Assembly: GCA_037349105.1 (NCBI GenBank)
Contig: JAYJMM010000124.1
Span: 1,026,501 to 1,090,500, forward strand
DNA: 64,000 nucleotides
Source of the DNA: Limnomonas spitsbergensis
Taxonomy: Eukaryota > Chlorophyta > Chlorophyceae > Chlamydomonadales
Reading direction: 5' to 3'
Every line of letters starts with the position of its first letter. Position 1 is the stretch's first letter. Below the pieces are notes generated by a model. That model made no database searches, was not told the DNA's origin, and saw only the letters and a list, made by a program, of their open reading frames with translations. Made by a program: the position numbers and the translations under genes. Below are positions 21,490-33,120 of this stretch, piece after piece.

Positions 21490-22130
21490 CAGGTGAATCT
21501 TGAGCACCCGCAGCCTGGTGTGCAGGCATGTCCACACCCCCGCAATCGCCTTGCATCAGATGCTGGGCACTCTCACACATCCTACGGTGCCCGTCCCCCC
21601 CTGCATACCGTCTTGAGCACCTGCAGCCAGGTGTGCAAGCAGGTCTACACCCCTGCGATCGCCTTGCTTCCGATGCTGGCCACTCTCACACCTCCTACGG
21701 TGCCCCCTCCCCTGCGTACCGTCTTGAGCACCCACAACATGGTGGGCAAGCAGGTCTACACCCCCGCGATAGCCCTGCCTGCCCACCATTTGCGGGTGCT
21801 CAAGACGGTACGCAGGGGATGGGGTACCGTAGGAGGTGTGAGCGTGGCCAGCATCGGAAGCAAGGCGATTGCGGGGGGTAGATCTACCAGCACACCAGGC
21901 TGCGGGTGCTGACGACAGAATGCAAAGGGGGGGGGGCCACCGTAGGAGGTGTAAGAGTGGCATGCATGAGAAGCAAGGCACTTGCGGGGGGGTACACCTG
22001 CATGCACAACAAGCTGCGGGTGCTCAAGACGGTACGCATGGGGGGGGGGGGCACCGTAGGAGGTGTGAGAGTGGCCAGCATCAGAAGCATGGCAATCGCG
22101 GAGGGGTAGACCTGCATGCCCGCCTGGCTG
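21490..22130. repeat. Inverted minisatellite (head-to-head arms)
   Basis: Left arm 21490-21785: about 2.5 units of 110-120 bp (TTGAGCACCCGCAGCC... CTACACCCCTGCGATCGCC... ACACCTCCTACGGTGCC). Right arm 21786-22130: the same unit inverted (GCGGGTGCTCAAGACGGTAC... ACCGTAGGAGGTGTGAGCGT... GCAAGGCGATTGCGG). The turn is near 21785, so each strand can fold back over about 300 bp. Confidence 0.85.
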
Positions 22131-23420
22131 CTGCTGCTCAAGACGAATGCATGGGGGGGCACTGTAGCAGGAGTGAGACGGACCGGCCTGCCCACATGGC
22201 TGTTGGTGCTCAAGACGGAACGCATGGGGGGGTGGGCACAATAGCAAGAGTGAGAGGGACCGGCCTGCCCACCTGCCTGGCTGCTGGTGCTCAAGACGGA
22301 AAGCATGGGGGGGCAATGTATCAGGAGTGAGCGGGACCAGCCTGCCCACATGGCTGCTGATGCTCAAGACGGAACGCATGGGGGGGGCACTGTGTCAGGA
22401 GTGAGCGGGACCGGCCTGCCCACCTGCCTGCTGGTGCTCAAGACGGAACGCATGGGGGGGCACTGTAGCAGGAGTGAGAGGGACCGGCCTGCCCACATGG
22501 CTGCTGGTGCTCAAGACGGAACGCATGGGGGGAGGCACTGTAGCAGGAGTGAGAGGGACCGGCCTGCCCACCTGGCTGTTGGTGCTCAACACGGAACGCA
22601 TGGGGGGGCACTGTAGCAGGAGTGAGAGGGACCGGCATGTCCACCTGGCTGCTGGTGCTCAAGACGGAACGCATGGGGGGGGTGGGCACAATAGCTAGAG
22701 TGAGAGGGACCGGCCTGCCCACCTGCCTGGCTGCTGGTGCTCAAGACGGAACGCATGGGGGGGGCACTGTGTCAGGAGTGAGAGGGACCGGCATGTCCAC
22801 ATGGCTGCTGATGCTCAAGACAGAACGCATGGGGGGGCACTGCGTCAGGAGTGAGAGGGACCGGCATGTCCACCTGGCTGCTGGTGCTCAAGACGGAACG
22901 CATGGGGGGGCACTGTAGCAGGAGTGAGAGGGACCGGCATGTCCACCTGGCTGCTGGTGCTCGAGACGGAACGCATGGGGTGGGTGGGCAAAATAGCAAG
23001 AGTGAGAGGGACCGGCCTGCCCACCTGCCTGGCTGCTGGTGCTCAAGACGGAACGCATGGGGGGAGGCACTGTAGCAGGAGTGAGCGGGACCAGCCTGCC
23101 CACATGGCTGCTGATGCTCAAGACGGAACGCATGGGGGGGGCACTGTGTCAGGAGTGAGAGGGCCGGCATGTCCACCTGGCTGCTGGTGCTCAAGTCGGA
23201 ACGCATGGGGGGGCACTGTAGCAGGAGTGAGAGGGACTGGCATGTCCACCTGGCTGCTGGTGCTCAAGACGGAACGCATGGGGGGGCACTGTAGCAGGAG
23301 TGAGAGGGACCGGCCTGCCCACATGGCTGCTGGTGCTCAAGACGGATCGCATGGGGGGAGGCACTGTAGCAGGAGTGAGAGGGACCGGCCTGCCCACGTG
23401 GCTGCTGGTGCTCAAGACGG
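22131..23420. repeat. ~72-80-bp G-tract minisatellite, about 17 copies
   Basis: Each unit reads CTGCTGGTGCTCAAGACGGA, ACGCATGGGGGGG, CACTGTAGCAGGAGTGAGAG and GGACCGGCCTGCCCAC. It descends from the right arm of the neighbouring inverted repeat. Every copy holds a run of 6-9 G. Long open frames on both strands (SVLSTSSHVGRPVPLTPATV repeats) follow from the repeat and are not taken as genes. Confidence 0.9.
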
Positions 23421-23439
23421 TAATATAACATGTCATTGG

Positions 23440-23560
23440 GCTGAGCGGCCGAGCCTTTTAAGCAGGCCTGGAGGTGTACGTCATGGACATGCCGTTGGGC
23501 GCCACTGAAGGAGCTGCATATAACATGTTTGGTGAATTTTTATGGGTACCACCTGGTATG
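23440..23560 (+). mobile_element. LINE-type 3' end
   Basis: CATTGGGCTGAGCGGCCGAG, GCCTGGAGGTGTACGTCATG and the follow-on GTTGGGCGCCACTGAAGGAG CTGCAT, as also seen at 37600-37800, 46825-47010, 53935-53958 with 55530-55570, and 63050-63140. Confidence 0.5.
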
Positions 23561-25284
23561 AAAGCAAATGTATGAAATCGAAGCGTGCAAGCTTTCAATA
23601 TCTCCTTAAATAAGAAGTGAGGGGCAGCTTAGGTGACCATGGCTGACGGGAAGGTTTACCATGGCAGGGTCCAGGTGAGTGAGGCCTGATCTGGGATAAG
23701 GGTTTAGGAAGCAAGGCCAAGGGAAGCAGGTGTAAGGGGTTAGGATGTATGGGTCATTCAGCAAAGGCAAGGTGTGCAAGGTGATAGCTCGGCTGCTGTC
23801 ATGACTGCCCGCCATGCCATGCCATACCATGCCATGCATTCCTCTACGATCCCCTTGAGCTGTTGATATAACATCATCAACGTATGCGCCCAACAGCCTG
23901 TCTTACGGAAGTACTGGGGAGTGCAAAGCTGAAGAGTGCACCGGTATAGAATGCTGGGAATTGCAAGGCATGCATTATTTTGTCTGCGCCCCATGCAAGC
24001 CTCCTTGATGGCCACCTCCATCACCTTTCTTTAAAAAGCGTGATCCGGTCTGCTCGCCTTCATCTTACCCTCCTTACCCTCCTTACCCTCCTCAACCTCC
24101 TTACCTTTCCCTGAGTCCTGAACATGTGTTTGGTTCCCATCCCAAGCCAGGCAGATTTCCATCAACAACTTCCCAGAACATCAGGACGCAAACAATGAAG
24201 TGCTTTCACTCCTGAACCCTGAACCGTCCGGGTCATACTAATTGCTGCCAACATGCACTGCTAGAGGACCAGCAAGTGGATCTCGTGGCGGCTGCCATGG
24301 AGCTGGCAGCTGCTCAGCAGCTTCTGCTTTCTCCTGGTGCGGGCCACGCATAGGGCGGGTGCCTGTGTGCGCTTGCTGCCTCACTTCCACATGTGAGGCC
24401 ATGAGGGTGTGAGCAAGCTGAAGCTGCTGAGCAGCTGCATGTATGTTCAAAACACTTCTGCGCTTCTCCAGTTGAGCATTCATACATGTGTGGGCATGGG
24501 GATGGGGAACAACACTAGCTGCCGAACAGCTGTGTATATGAAAGCATGAGAGTGTGAGAAGGTGAAGAGGAAAAGGTGTGTGGAAAACACTTGCATAGAA
24601 GTGTGTGGGTGGGAAACCTCACATTCGTATTGTGTTGCATCTGGTCTTCTCAAGTCAATTATATTGCGCACCAGATGATCCTTGAGGGCATCTCGGGCGG
24701 CCAGGCCATGCTAGGCACCCCATTCCAGTTTCCAGGGGATGCCTGGCAGCTGCAGCTGGGCTGATGGACACCAAACCTTGACTGACCTGTGTACAAGGCA
24801 ACAAGGCTGGCTGCACCAAGTTGGCTGGCTTGCTGGCTGCACCAAGTTAAAGGCCAGTTTGTTTCTAAAGTGCACGGTAAATGAAGCGACAAATGAAAAA
24901 GTGTGAACTGATGGAGAGATGTGGATTTGCGAGTGCGTGCAAGTGCTCTTCGTTATGGATTGTGAAAATCTCAAAATCCCCATGCCATTGCTTGCGCCCT
25001 ATGGGCCGGTACACAGACTGAAATGTGTGTGCCATTGTGCAAGCATGCGCATGTGCTGCACACATTGCTTAATGCTCAACATGATGCTCCGCTGCTGCTT
25101 CACCTGTTGCAGCTGCTACACCTTTTGTCGCCTCCGCTGCTGCTGAGTGTGCAACGGGGGTCGGGGGGCGATAGTGCCCCGGCGGTGCTGCCTCATGAAC
25201 ACAGCTACATGACAACTGAAAGGCGCTGCTTCACTTACGACAGTCATGCTCGCCGCGTTGCTCCTGTTGCCAGGTGCAGATTCA
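23561..25284. other. Spacer without a clear gene
   Basis: Contains four TTACCCTCC-type repeats (24064-24105), a short ATGCCATACC repeat near 23815, and a LINE-like shard near 24265-24340 (DQQVDLVAAAMELAAAQQ then LLLSPG). Open frames are short and lack features of genes. Confidence 0.35.
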
Positions 25285-26525
25285 CTAGGATTCCTGAACC
25301 CTGAAAATCAGACACCTAAACTGACACCTAAACGAGACAACTAAATCAGACACCTAAACTGACACCTAAACTGCTGACACTTAAACCTGGCTCCTAACCC
25401 TGACACCTAAACCTGACACCTAAACTGACACCTAAACCTGACACCTAAACTGACACCTAAACCTGACACCTTAACTGACACCTAAACCTGACACATAAAC
25501 CAGACACCTAAACCTGACACATAAACCTGACACCTAAACCTGACACCTAAACCTGACACCTAAACTGACACCTAAACTGACACCTAAACCTGACACATAA
25601 ACTGACACCTAAACTGACACGTAAACTGACACCTAAACCTGACACCTAAACCTGACACCTAAACTGCTGACACTTAAACCTGGCTCCTAACCCTGACACC
25701 TAAACCTGACACCTAAACTGACACCTAAACCTGACACCTAAACTGACACCTAAACCTGACACCTTAACTGACACCTAAACTGACACCTAAACCAGACACC
25801 TAAACCTGACACATAAACCTGACACCTAAACCTGACACCTAAACCTGACACCTAAACTGACACCTAAACTGACACCTAAACCTGACACATAAACTGACAC
25901 CTAAACTGACACGTAAACTGACACCTAAACCTGACACCTAAACCTGACACCTAAACCTGACACATAGACCTGACACCTAAACCTGACACCTAAACCTGAC
26001 ACCTAAACTGACACCTAAACCTGACACCTAAACCTGACACCTAAACTGACACCTAAACCTGGCACCTAAACCTGACACCTAAACCTGACACCCAAACTGA
26101 CACCTAAACCTGACACCTAAAACTGACACCTAAACCTGACACCTAAACCTGACACATAAACCTGGCACCTAAACCTGACACCTAAACCTGACACCCAAAC
26201 TGACACCTTAACTGACACCTAAACTGCTGGAACCTAAACCTGACACCTAAACTGACACCTTAACCTGACACCTTAATCTGACACCTAAACTGACACCTTA
26301 ACCAGACACCTAAACTGACACCTAAACTGACACCTTTACTGACACCTAAATGACACCTAAACTGACACCTTAACCTGACACCTAAACCTGACACTTAAAC
26401 CTGACACCTAAACTGACACCTAAACTGACACCTAAACTGACACCTTAACCTGACACCTAAACCTGACACCTAAACCTGACACCTAAACCAGACACCTAAA
26501 CCCGGCACATAAACCTGACACCTTA
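25285..26525. repeat. 12/13-bp CTAAACCTGACAC satellite
   Basis: About 90 copies of CTAAACCTGACAC (13 bp) mixed with CTAAACTGACAC (12 bp). A higher-order copy exists: CTGCTGACACTTAAACCTGG with CTCCTAACCCTGACACC occurs at 25371 and again at 25664, 293 bp later, with matching order of 12- and 13-mers between. The C-rich strand with TAAAC resembles degenerate telomere DNA. Confidence 0.95.
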
Positions 26526-26779
26526 ACCGACGTTGGGGTGCATGGCAGGGAGTGGCCGCAATGGAATCAGTCGTGCTCTTGACGCCATGTGCGGATATCA
26601 CGAGGGTTTCTAAAACTTGAAACCTTGACATTGAAGCATACATTATTATGAGCCTACAGTGGGACTGATGGACAATGAGCACCACCCGTAAAAATGCATG
26701 CCCCTCCTAGGCAGTCAGCCCGCTGCCAGGTCTCTGCATCGATATTCTGAACGCACGTCACTCATTTCACAAGTGCTGT

Positions 26780-27550
26780 ATTTCCCTCCTAGGTCACCTT
26801 CTCCGCTCAACTGTAAAATCTTAAAAGCCCTCCAAGGCCACCATCCCGTTTCAGCCTGGAATCAAACCCCTCTCAGGCTACCGTCCCGTCTGACCCTGCA
26901 CAAAACCCTCCTAGGCTACAGTATCGCGAGACCTTGAACCCTGAACACCTCCTAGGCTACAGTCTCGCTTGACCCTGAACCCTTTACCCCTCCTAGGCTA
27001 CTGTACCGTTTGACCCTGAACCCAAACCCCTCCCAGGCTACGTAGTATCGCGAGACCCTGAACCCTGAACACCTCCTAGGCTACCGTCTCGCGTGACCCT
27101 GAACCCTAAACCCCTCCTAGGCTCCAGTCTTGTTCGAACCTGAACCCTGAATCCCTCCTAGGCTACCGTCCCGCTTAATCCTAAACCCTGGACCCTGTAC
27201 TCTGAACCCATCCTAGGCGACCACCCTGCTTAACCCTGTACTCTCCTAGGCTACCGTCCCGCTTAGCCCTGAACCCTGAACCCCTCCTAGGATATCATCC
27301 CGCTTAACCCTTAACCCTGAACCCCTCATAGGCTACCGTCCCTTAAACCCTAAACCCTAAACTCCTCCTAGGCTACCGCCCCGCTTAGCCCTGAACCCTT
27401 AACCCCTCCCAGGCTACCGCCCCGCTTAGCCCTGAACCCTGAACCCCTCCTAGGCTACCGCCCGGCTTAGCCCTGAACCCTGAACCCCTCCTAGGCTACC
27501 GCCCCGCTTAGCCCTGAACCCTTAACCCCTCCCAGGCTACCATCCCGCTC
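26780..27550. repeat. CCTCCTAGGCTACCGTCC minisatellite (~37 bp)
   Basis: Unit: CCCCTCCTAGGCTACCGTCC plus CGCTTAACCCTGAACC (with ACCCTGA doubled in some copies), about 19 copies. Exact CCCTAAACCCTAAA occurs near 27342-27356. The same array recurs at 28165-28270, 35725-36400, 43440-43830, 45210-45740, 52410-52755 and 62115-62395. Confidence 0.95.
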
Positions 27551-27990
27551 AAAAAAGCTTTATTTAAGATCACCACAGTATGCGTTGAGGATGGCGTACT
27601 TTCGATGCATGTTTGCCATGAACAGATAATACAACATTTCTCGTTCATCACGCGATTTGCAATTCAATGGAGCCCTCTTAAGCCAGCATGATAACTTGAA
27701 AAGTCTGACGCGTCAGCCTCTTAAGCCAGCAGCCCTCTTAAGCCAGATCAGGGATCGTGCGAGCATGGAAACAAACCTGACGTGGTTTACTGGGCATGCC
27801 TACTGGAATCCCTGTATTTGTCAAGCATGCCAGCGTAAATGCGGAAATAAACCCAGCAATTACCCCACAGCAATCCTGTCCTGTCCAGATGCCCTTCCCC
27901 CAAACAAACGGCCCGCATTCTTTTAAACCACCTTTGATAATACACGTCATGCATTTGCGTTGTATACCAACTTGAAATCATACTCACCCG
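27551..27990. other. Non-repeat island in the CCTAGG array
   Basis: A 440-bp insert breaks the array. Its minus strand is open at 27738-27950 and reads protein-like (GVIAGFISAFTLACLTNTGI then PVGMPSKPRQVCF), but without splice or start evidence. Two copies of CCTCTTAAGCCAGCA (27671, 27717) form a short repeat. No family recognised. Confidence 0.25.
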
Positions 27991-28015
27991 TTACCCTAGA
28001 ACCCTCCTAGGCTAC

Positions 28016-28159
28016 CAGGTTAACCCGGTACGGAATACGGTACGGTCAAACAGTACGGTACGGGTACGGTACGGTACGGACATGATGGGCTGGGCTAGTA
28101 AGAAAATAGACATTACGGTAGTTCCAAACGGTACGGTATGGCCGTACTGGGTAACCCTG
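28016..28159. mobile_element. hAT-like MITE inserted in the CCTAGG minisatellite
   Basis: A 144-bp element starts CAGGTTAACCCGGTACGG and ends, inverted, CAGGGTTACCCAGTACGG. The inside has repeated ACGGTACGG subterminal motifs. It is flanked by TAGGCTAC (28008-28015) and TAGGCTGC (28160-28167), an 8-bp duplication with one mismatch, which breaks a minisatellite unit exactly as an insertion would. CAGGG ends and an 8-bp duplication are hAT hallmarks. There is no coding capacity. Confidence 0.75.
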
Positions 28160-28338
28160 TAGGCTGCTATCCCGCTTAACCCTGGAACCCTCCTGGGCTA
28201 CCGTCCCGCTTAACCCTGAACCCCTCTTAAACTATTGTCCCGATTGGCCCCGCACGCTGCTACCCTCCTAGGCCTCTCATCTGCTGCTCGAGTACAGGGC
28301 GAGCCCAAGTCCACCCACGGCGTGACACATCTGGCTGT

Positions 28339-28674
28339 TTAGCTGCATAACATGTTGAAGGATGCTCCAAAAACAGCAGTGCAAGCGACAATGATCGGAC
28401 GTGGGTAGTTCCGGAGCCATTGGTGTACTTCTTGCTGATCTGGCGTGCCTCGGGCAGATCTCGCTTTATTGTTGTTGGTTTGGTCATATTGGAGGGTTTG
28501 TCGATGCTGGTAATTTTTTCTATATCGCCTCCTCTCCTCTTCTCGGGTGTGCTTGGGCGGCCAGATGCGACCGTATGACTTGTAGATGGTTGAGATAAGG
28601 GCATGCATTGCTGCTCTTAAGTGGAGCATGGCAAGGGGTACGTCGTAGTTGCTTGGAATTTGTAAATTAGCCAT
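28339..28674 (-). CDS. Small hypothetical protein, possible C-terminal membrane helix
   Basis: An intronless 111-residue frame starts at ATG 28674 (MANLQIPSNYDVPLAMLHLR) and ends NMLCS. It contains a basic middle (PPKHTREEERRRYRKNYQHR), a polar Asn/Gln part and a hydrophobic C-terminus (PRPIIVACTAVFGASFNMLC). Composition is much more protein-like than other frames in the spacer, and the flanks are repeats. It could be a single-span membrane protein or a gene shard carried by the repeats. No family recognised, and no promoter is evident. Confidence 0.35.
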   Translation of the reverse strand: MANLQIPSNYDVPLAMLHLRAAMHALISTIYKSYGRIWPPKHTREEERRRYRKNYQHRQTLQYDQTNNNKARSARGTPDQQEVHQWLRNYPRPIIVACTAVFGASFNMLCS

Positions 28675-28723
28675 CTGCGGGCGCCATGCTGGCACACGCC
28701 AAGAGTTGCACTAGCAAGACGGC

Positions 28724-29360
28724 ATGTACCAGTGTCTGCGCAAACTTATGGGTGGAACCCGGCACAGTCAGCACAGCGGATCCTATATGACGGCACAGCG
28801 GTCAGCAGCTTTAAGCTCCTGCCAGGGGTGTTGGGGAGACAGCGAACATGATGAGGATGTGCCATATGTCAATGACGTTACACCACTGGGCCATGCTGCA
28901 AAGCTGCATGTGCCATATGTATGCTTTCCTGTTGTGCCTTCTCCCTTGACTTTCCTAGCTGACTTTATGTTTGCCGTCATGGCCGAGCTTTATTTAAGCA
29001 GGTCCCGGAGGGGTAACGTCTTGTATGCTGTAAATAAGTAAATGTCCTAACGTCGAGGAAAAGCTGAGGTAGCTGGGGTGGGCAGGTCCTCTGTATGGCG
29101 CCACGGACTTCCAGCAAGGTTACCAGAGTAGGCATGGGCGGGAGGCCCTGGCTTTTGTGGAGTCGGTGGTTCCACATGTTGAGGCTTAGACTGTCAAGGC
29201 GTTGCGTTTCCTTTTCTCCGGGGGGGCTTTTCTTTCCGTTTCCTCTTTTGTTTCCTATTTCTCTTTCCGGCTCTTTGTATCCAACGGGGCAGTTGGACGC
29301 TGACGCGCTTGAGCCTTTGTCTGAGCATGGCCCAGAGGTGTCACGTCATTGAAAATGTTT
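28724..29360 (+). mobile_element. Two LINE-type 3' fragments in tandem
   Basis: First copy (28724-29020): a shard of the zinc knuckle (SCQGCWGDSEHDEDVPYV) then the 3' end GTCATGGCCGAGC...GGAGGGGTAACGTC. Second copy (29090-29360): FQQGYQSRHGREALAFVESV then VPHVEA, C/T-rich DNA, and CAACGGGGCAGTTGGACGC... CAGAGGTGTCACGTCATTGA. Both are 5'-truncated with broken frames. Confidence 0.5.
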
Positions 29361-30202
29361 GGCCCGGATGATAGATTGGTAGAGGAGCCCAACCATGCCC
29401 AACACTGTGATGTGTTTTCATATTAGGAATTGTTTAAAAATCCTGAGACTTGGAAAATAGTTTTTTGTCCCAAATCTGAAGCGATGTACCTGTTGAAATA
29501 CATTCGGTAGCTCCGCGACATCAAATAAGTATTATATTGATATTTCCAGTCAGGCCATTTTCAGCTCTTCCTAATTGGTGACGGTCTCTTTTTGGCCTGG
29601 GGCCATTTATGGCCTTTATGGCTAACTTGAAAACACTGCCCCTACATCTCGCCATCCTTAATAGTCTGCCTGCTAGCTGGAGCGGCATGCAGACACAATT
29701 CATACACATTGCAAGATGATTTCTAAGCATGTGGACTTCACATGCATTATCTGGCCCAACTGACACACCTGGAAGCCCCCCCCTGCAGTTTTCCCTACAC
29801 AACCTACTGGGTCAAAGACATAACACCTCTGGGCCCTGTTAGCTATCCTCAGGCCATACATATTTTTACAATCCATTGTGTGCTAGGGACCTTACCCGCA
29901 AGACACTTCAAAAATTGGCATACCACAAATGGCCCTAGTCACATGCAAAACCTCCCGGTTGGATTTCGTATCATGGTTCAAAATTTAGAGGGTGTATGTG
30001 GCTGATCTAACTCCATGCAATGGCTAAAATGACAGAAACGCCGCCTTGGCTTCCCCCCCTTCATCATCATATCGTGGTTAAAGAGTCTGCCTCCGACTCC
30101 TCCAACATCGTTGACAAATCAAGAGCCCCACCCTTAATCATACTTCCCTTCAGAAACTAGAAAGGCACACAATTACATACATAAAATACAAAAACGGTAT
30201 TA
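29361..30202. other. Spacer before OPR gene B 3' end
   Basis: No gene seen. Contains a short inverted LINE-type end near 29810-29845 (CAAAGACATAACACCTCTGG). Confidence 0.4.
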
Positions 30203-32792
30203 TCATCCTGAAAGGAAGTCTGACAGACCAGCCTTCACTAGGGCCCTAGACAGCATCGACCGCTCTATGGAATTGAAGGTTGGCAATTTTGTCTTCGCCA
30301 CGGGGATGAAGGCATCCAAGAAGGCTGAATTAGTGTGCCCCATCATCGCCATAGCCCAAAGAATGTTGGCCAGCTCTTGCGGCTTGAAGTCCGGCAGATT
30401 GGCTTTTGACACATAGAGAAGAGCATCCGAGAAGGCTGCGTTGTTGTGCTTCAACGTCGCCATGGCCCAAAGGGTGTTGGCCAGATTCTGCGAGTTGAAG
30501 TCGGGCAACTTGGCCTTTGCCACAATGAGAAGAGCATCCGTGAAGGCTGCGTTAGTATGCCCCAGCGTCGCCATGGCCCATAGAGTGTTGGCCATGTTTT
30601 GCGAGGTGAAGTCGGGAAGCTTGGCCTTTGCCTCAAGGAGGAGGGCAGCGGTGAAGGCTGCGTTGGTGTGCTTCAGTGTCGCCATGGCCCAAAGAGTGTT
30701 TGCCAGCTCTTGCGACTTGAAGTCAGGCAGCTTGGCCTTTGCCACAATGAGAAGAGCATCTGTAAATGCAGCATTGGTGTGCCCCAGCGTCGCCACGGCC
30801 CAAAGAGTGTTGGCCAGCTCTTGCGGCTTGAAGTCCGGTAGATTGGGCTTTGACACGAAGAGAAGAGCATCTGTGAAGGCTGCATTAAAGTGCCTCAGAG
30901 TTGCCATGGCCCAAAGGGTGTTGGCAACTGCTTGCGCATTGAAGTCCGAGGTCATTGATCTACCTTGCTGAACTAAATCTGACAGCAACCGCTCATCTCT
31001 CAGGTTCAGCTTGGCAAGAGCGTACATGCAATTGGACACTTGTCGGGAACCCATTTCCGGCACATGCTGCCTGACCACATTCGCTAGGATTAACACAGTT
31101 TCCGCCTCCTTCCCCCCTTGCCTGAACGGTCCATGGATGAGTCTTTGCGCTTGCAACATAGCAGTTGATGCATGAATGAAATCAAAGATGGACCTGAACT
31201 CCTCAACCAGAGAGCGCAGCTGATCCAGAGTTGTGCAGTCCTTGATCATGACATTCAGGTGTCTAGCATTGATGCTACCCCCGCCACCTCCTTCTGTGCG
31301 ACGTTGCACTACAGGAGGGATGCTGCCCTCTCGTGTTCCAGACCTGTCACCTGCCAGCTGTGGCTGCTCCTCTTGAATCACGCGCTGTTGTGGCCGCTGT
31401 GGCCGTGGGGCCAGCGGGACGTCTGCTGGACCTCCTATGCTGCCCCCGCCAGCCGCTGATACTGCAACATATGGTCCATCCAGGCTGCTTGCCTCCCGAC
31501 CATAAGGCTGCGTTAACCTGCTGGTGCCGATCGTGGGCTGTATCGAGCGATGATGGCCTTGATGCAACCGTAGACTACTGACAACCTGCGCATGAGGATA
31601 CAAAATGTATGACAGGTGGCTGAGCTTGATCCTCAAGGATATTTCACAATAGACAGCATGGCTCAGACCTCTAAAATTACCATCCTTATGCTCTGTGAGA
31701 CACTATCTTTTTTGTCCTTCTAACACCTTAATTGTACTGAATTCATATCATTCAGGAATGGAAAGTTATCAGATGATAGCGCAATTACAATAAGCTCAGT
31801 ACTCAGTACCAGTACTACGGAGTCCGGAATCTATGTATAGGAGATAATGGCTGCAAACAAAAGTTTAAGAGTGCAGCACCGATATTCAGTGTTTATTTGG
31901 GGGCAGGTAAGCCCAGCCTCCTGTGCAAGGCTATTGAGTGGCTAAACTGGGCCAATAAGGACCAAACCTTAACCAGCCTACAGCTGGTGGCCCAAGTAAT
32001 AGGGCTTATAGCATCAGCCCTTCCCGGCCGTATGCCAGCATGCAGCTTAACAGCAGCTGAAGCGTGCAAAGAAACACAAAGCCAGTGGCAAGATTTAAAT
32101 GTGCAACGTTCCGCAACGCTGATTGTAAGAGTGCCTACATCCAGTGTCCCAGGTAGCAGGGCATGCTGCATCATTCTCCCGGTCACATGCCAGATTGTGG
32201 CGGTAACGTGCCAGACACAGGGATGGGCGGCCATTACGCCGATGGGGGCAAAACCCAACCCAGCTAGTTCTTCATGTGCCTGCTCAGTCCATCATGCAAG
32301 CCATGCCCCATGATATTGCATCATACTCCATCTGAATCCCTCATGCCCCAGCTCAGTCTATCATGTCCCAGCTCAATCCCTCATGCCCCAGCAATATCTC
32401 TCATGCTAGCCCCAGCAGGTCAATCACTGATGCCCCTGATCAGCTTCTCATGCCACAGCTCAGGCCCTCAGGCCCTCCTTCATCCCTCATTGACTCGATC
32501 GTTTACTATAGCAGCAGCTCTTCAGGCCTGAGGCAGCAGCTCATTTCCGCTGTGATCGACTACGTCACCAACAGCAGCACGCACTCACCACGATTTTTTG
32601 ATGATCTGATGATTTAAAGGCGTGCGCAGACATGTCCAGTATTGACAGGCCTAACAATGGTCCTCGAAAGCTAGGTAGCGGACGAAGCAGTTGCGGCGTG
32701 TGCCTAGCGGACAAGGCGGAGTGGTCGAGACGTGCTGAGGGAAGATAATGGCGTGGCGATGGTGATGTCCAGCAACCCAGATGAGACGCCAT
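30203..32792 (-). CDS. OPR-like repeat protein B (2 coding exons)
   Basis: Coding exons 32589-32792 (MASHLGCWTSPSPRHYLPSA...) and 30203-31585 join in phase 0 (donor ATCGTG|GTGAGT, acceptor ctcatgcgcag) for 528 residues. Exon 1 is a Ser/Pro/Arg-rich likely transit peptide. Exon 2: Gly/Pro/Gln linker, the LRSLVEEFRSIFDFIHASTA segment typical before algal OPR repeats, a degenerate repeat (SNCMYALAKLNL), six 37-residue repeats of the type ELANTLWAMATLKHTNAAF, and a capping half repeat (FNSIERSMLSRALVKAGL). Residues 5-6, 8 and the residue after MAT.L differ between repeats, as expected for RNA-contacting positions. A 5' exon ending CACCG|GTAAGA (32907/32906) precedes exon 1; its ATG opens only an overlapping upstream frame. 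Organelle RNA binding is inferred from the family. Confidence 0.8.
32335..32480 (-). repeat. 20-bp minisatellite in the intron of gene B
   Basis: Copies of CTCATGCCCCAGCTCAATCC (inverse of the 15600-16075 unit) lie in the single large intron of gene B. Genes C, D and E have the same array at the same place. Confidence 0.8.
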
Positions 32793-32906
32793 CTCGCTGC
32801 AGCTGGTGCAGCAGACTGCATGGAGAAAAAAACAATACATGATAAGAAATTGATGGGAGGATGGCCGTGGAAGCAAGGCTCACAAACACATGTGACAGAT
32901 TCTTAC

Positions 32907-33120
32907 CGGTGTTCGATGATCAGTCGGTGAAGAAACAGCGATGGCGAGACTGCCGATTAAGGAACTTCGTCTAATGTCAGCATGCCACCCGTGCGCTAGA
33001 ACGGCCGTAGCATTTGTGTTGACGATGTGGGGAGTTAGGACCAACGGCAACGGCAACGGTTGCGATTGGGGCATGTGCGACGCTGCTGGCCATAGCCACG
33101 ATAGAGAGTTCCATGCTTGT
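32907..33120 (-). promoter_or_regulatory. 5' exon and promoter region of gene B
   Basis: The minus-strand exon ends at a strong donor (CACCG|GTAAGA). It contains the conserved ATGCCCCAA start seen in C, D and E, but the frame (MPQSQPLPLPLVLTPHIVNT...) enters exon 1 out of frame and stops, so it acts as an upstream ORF here. Confidence 0.5.

Noticed and set aside
21756..23508. Long open frames on both strands across the G-run minisatellite
   Set aside because: They consist only of a 24-26-residue repeat created by the array, exist on both strands and lack starts, splice sites or unique flanks.
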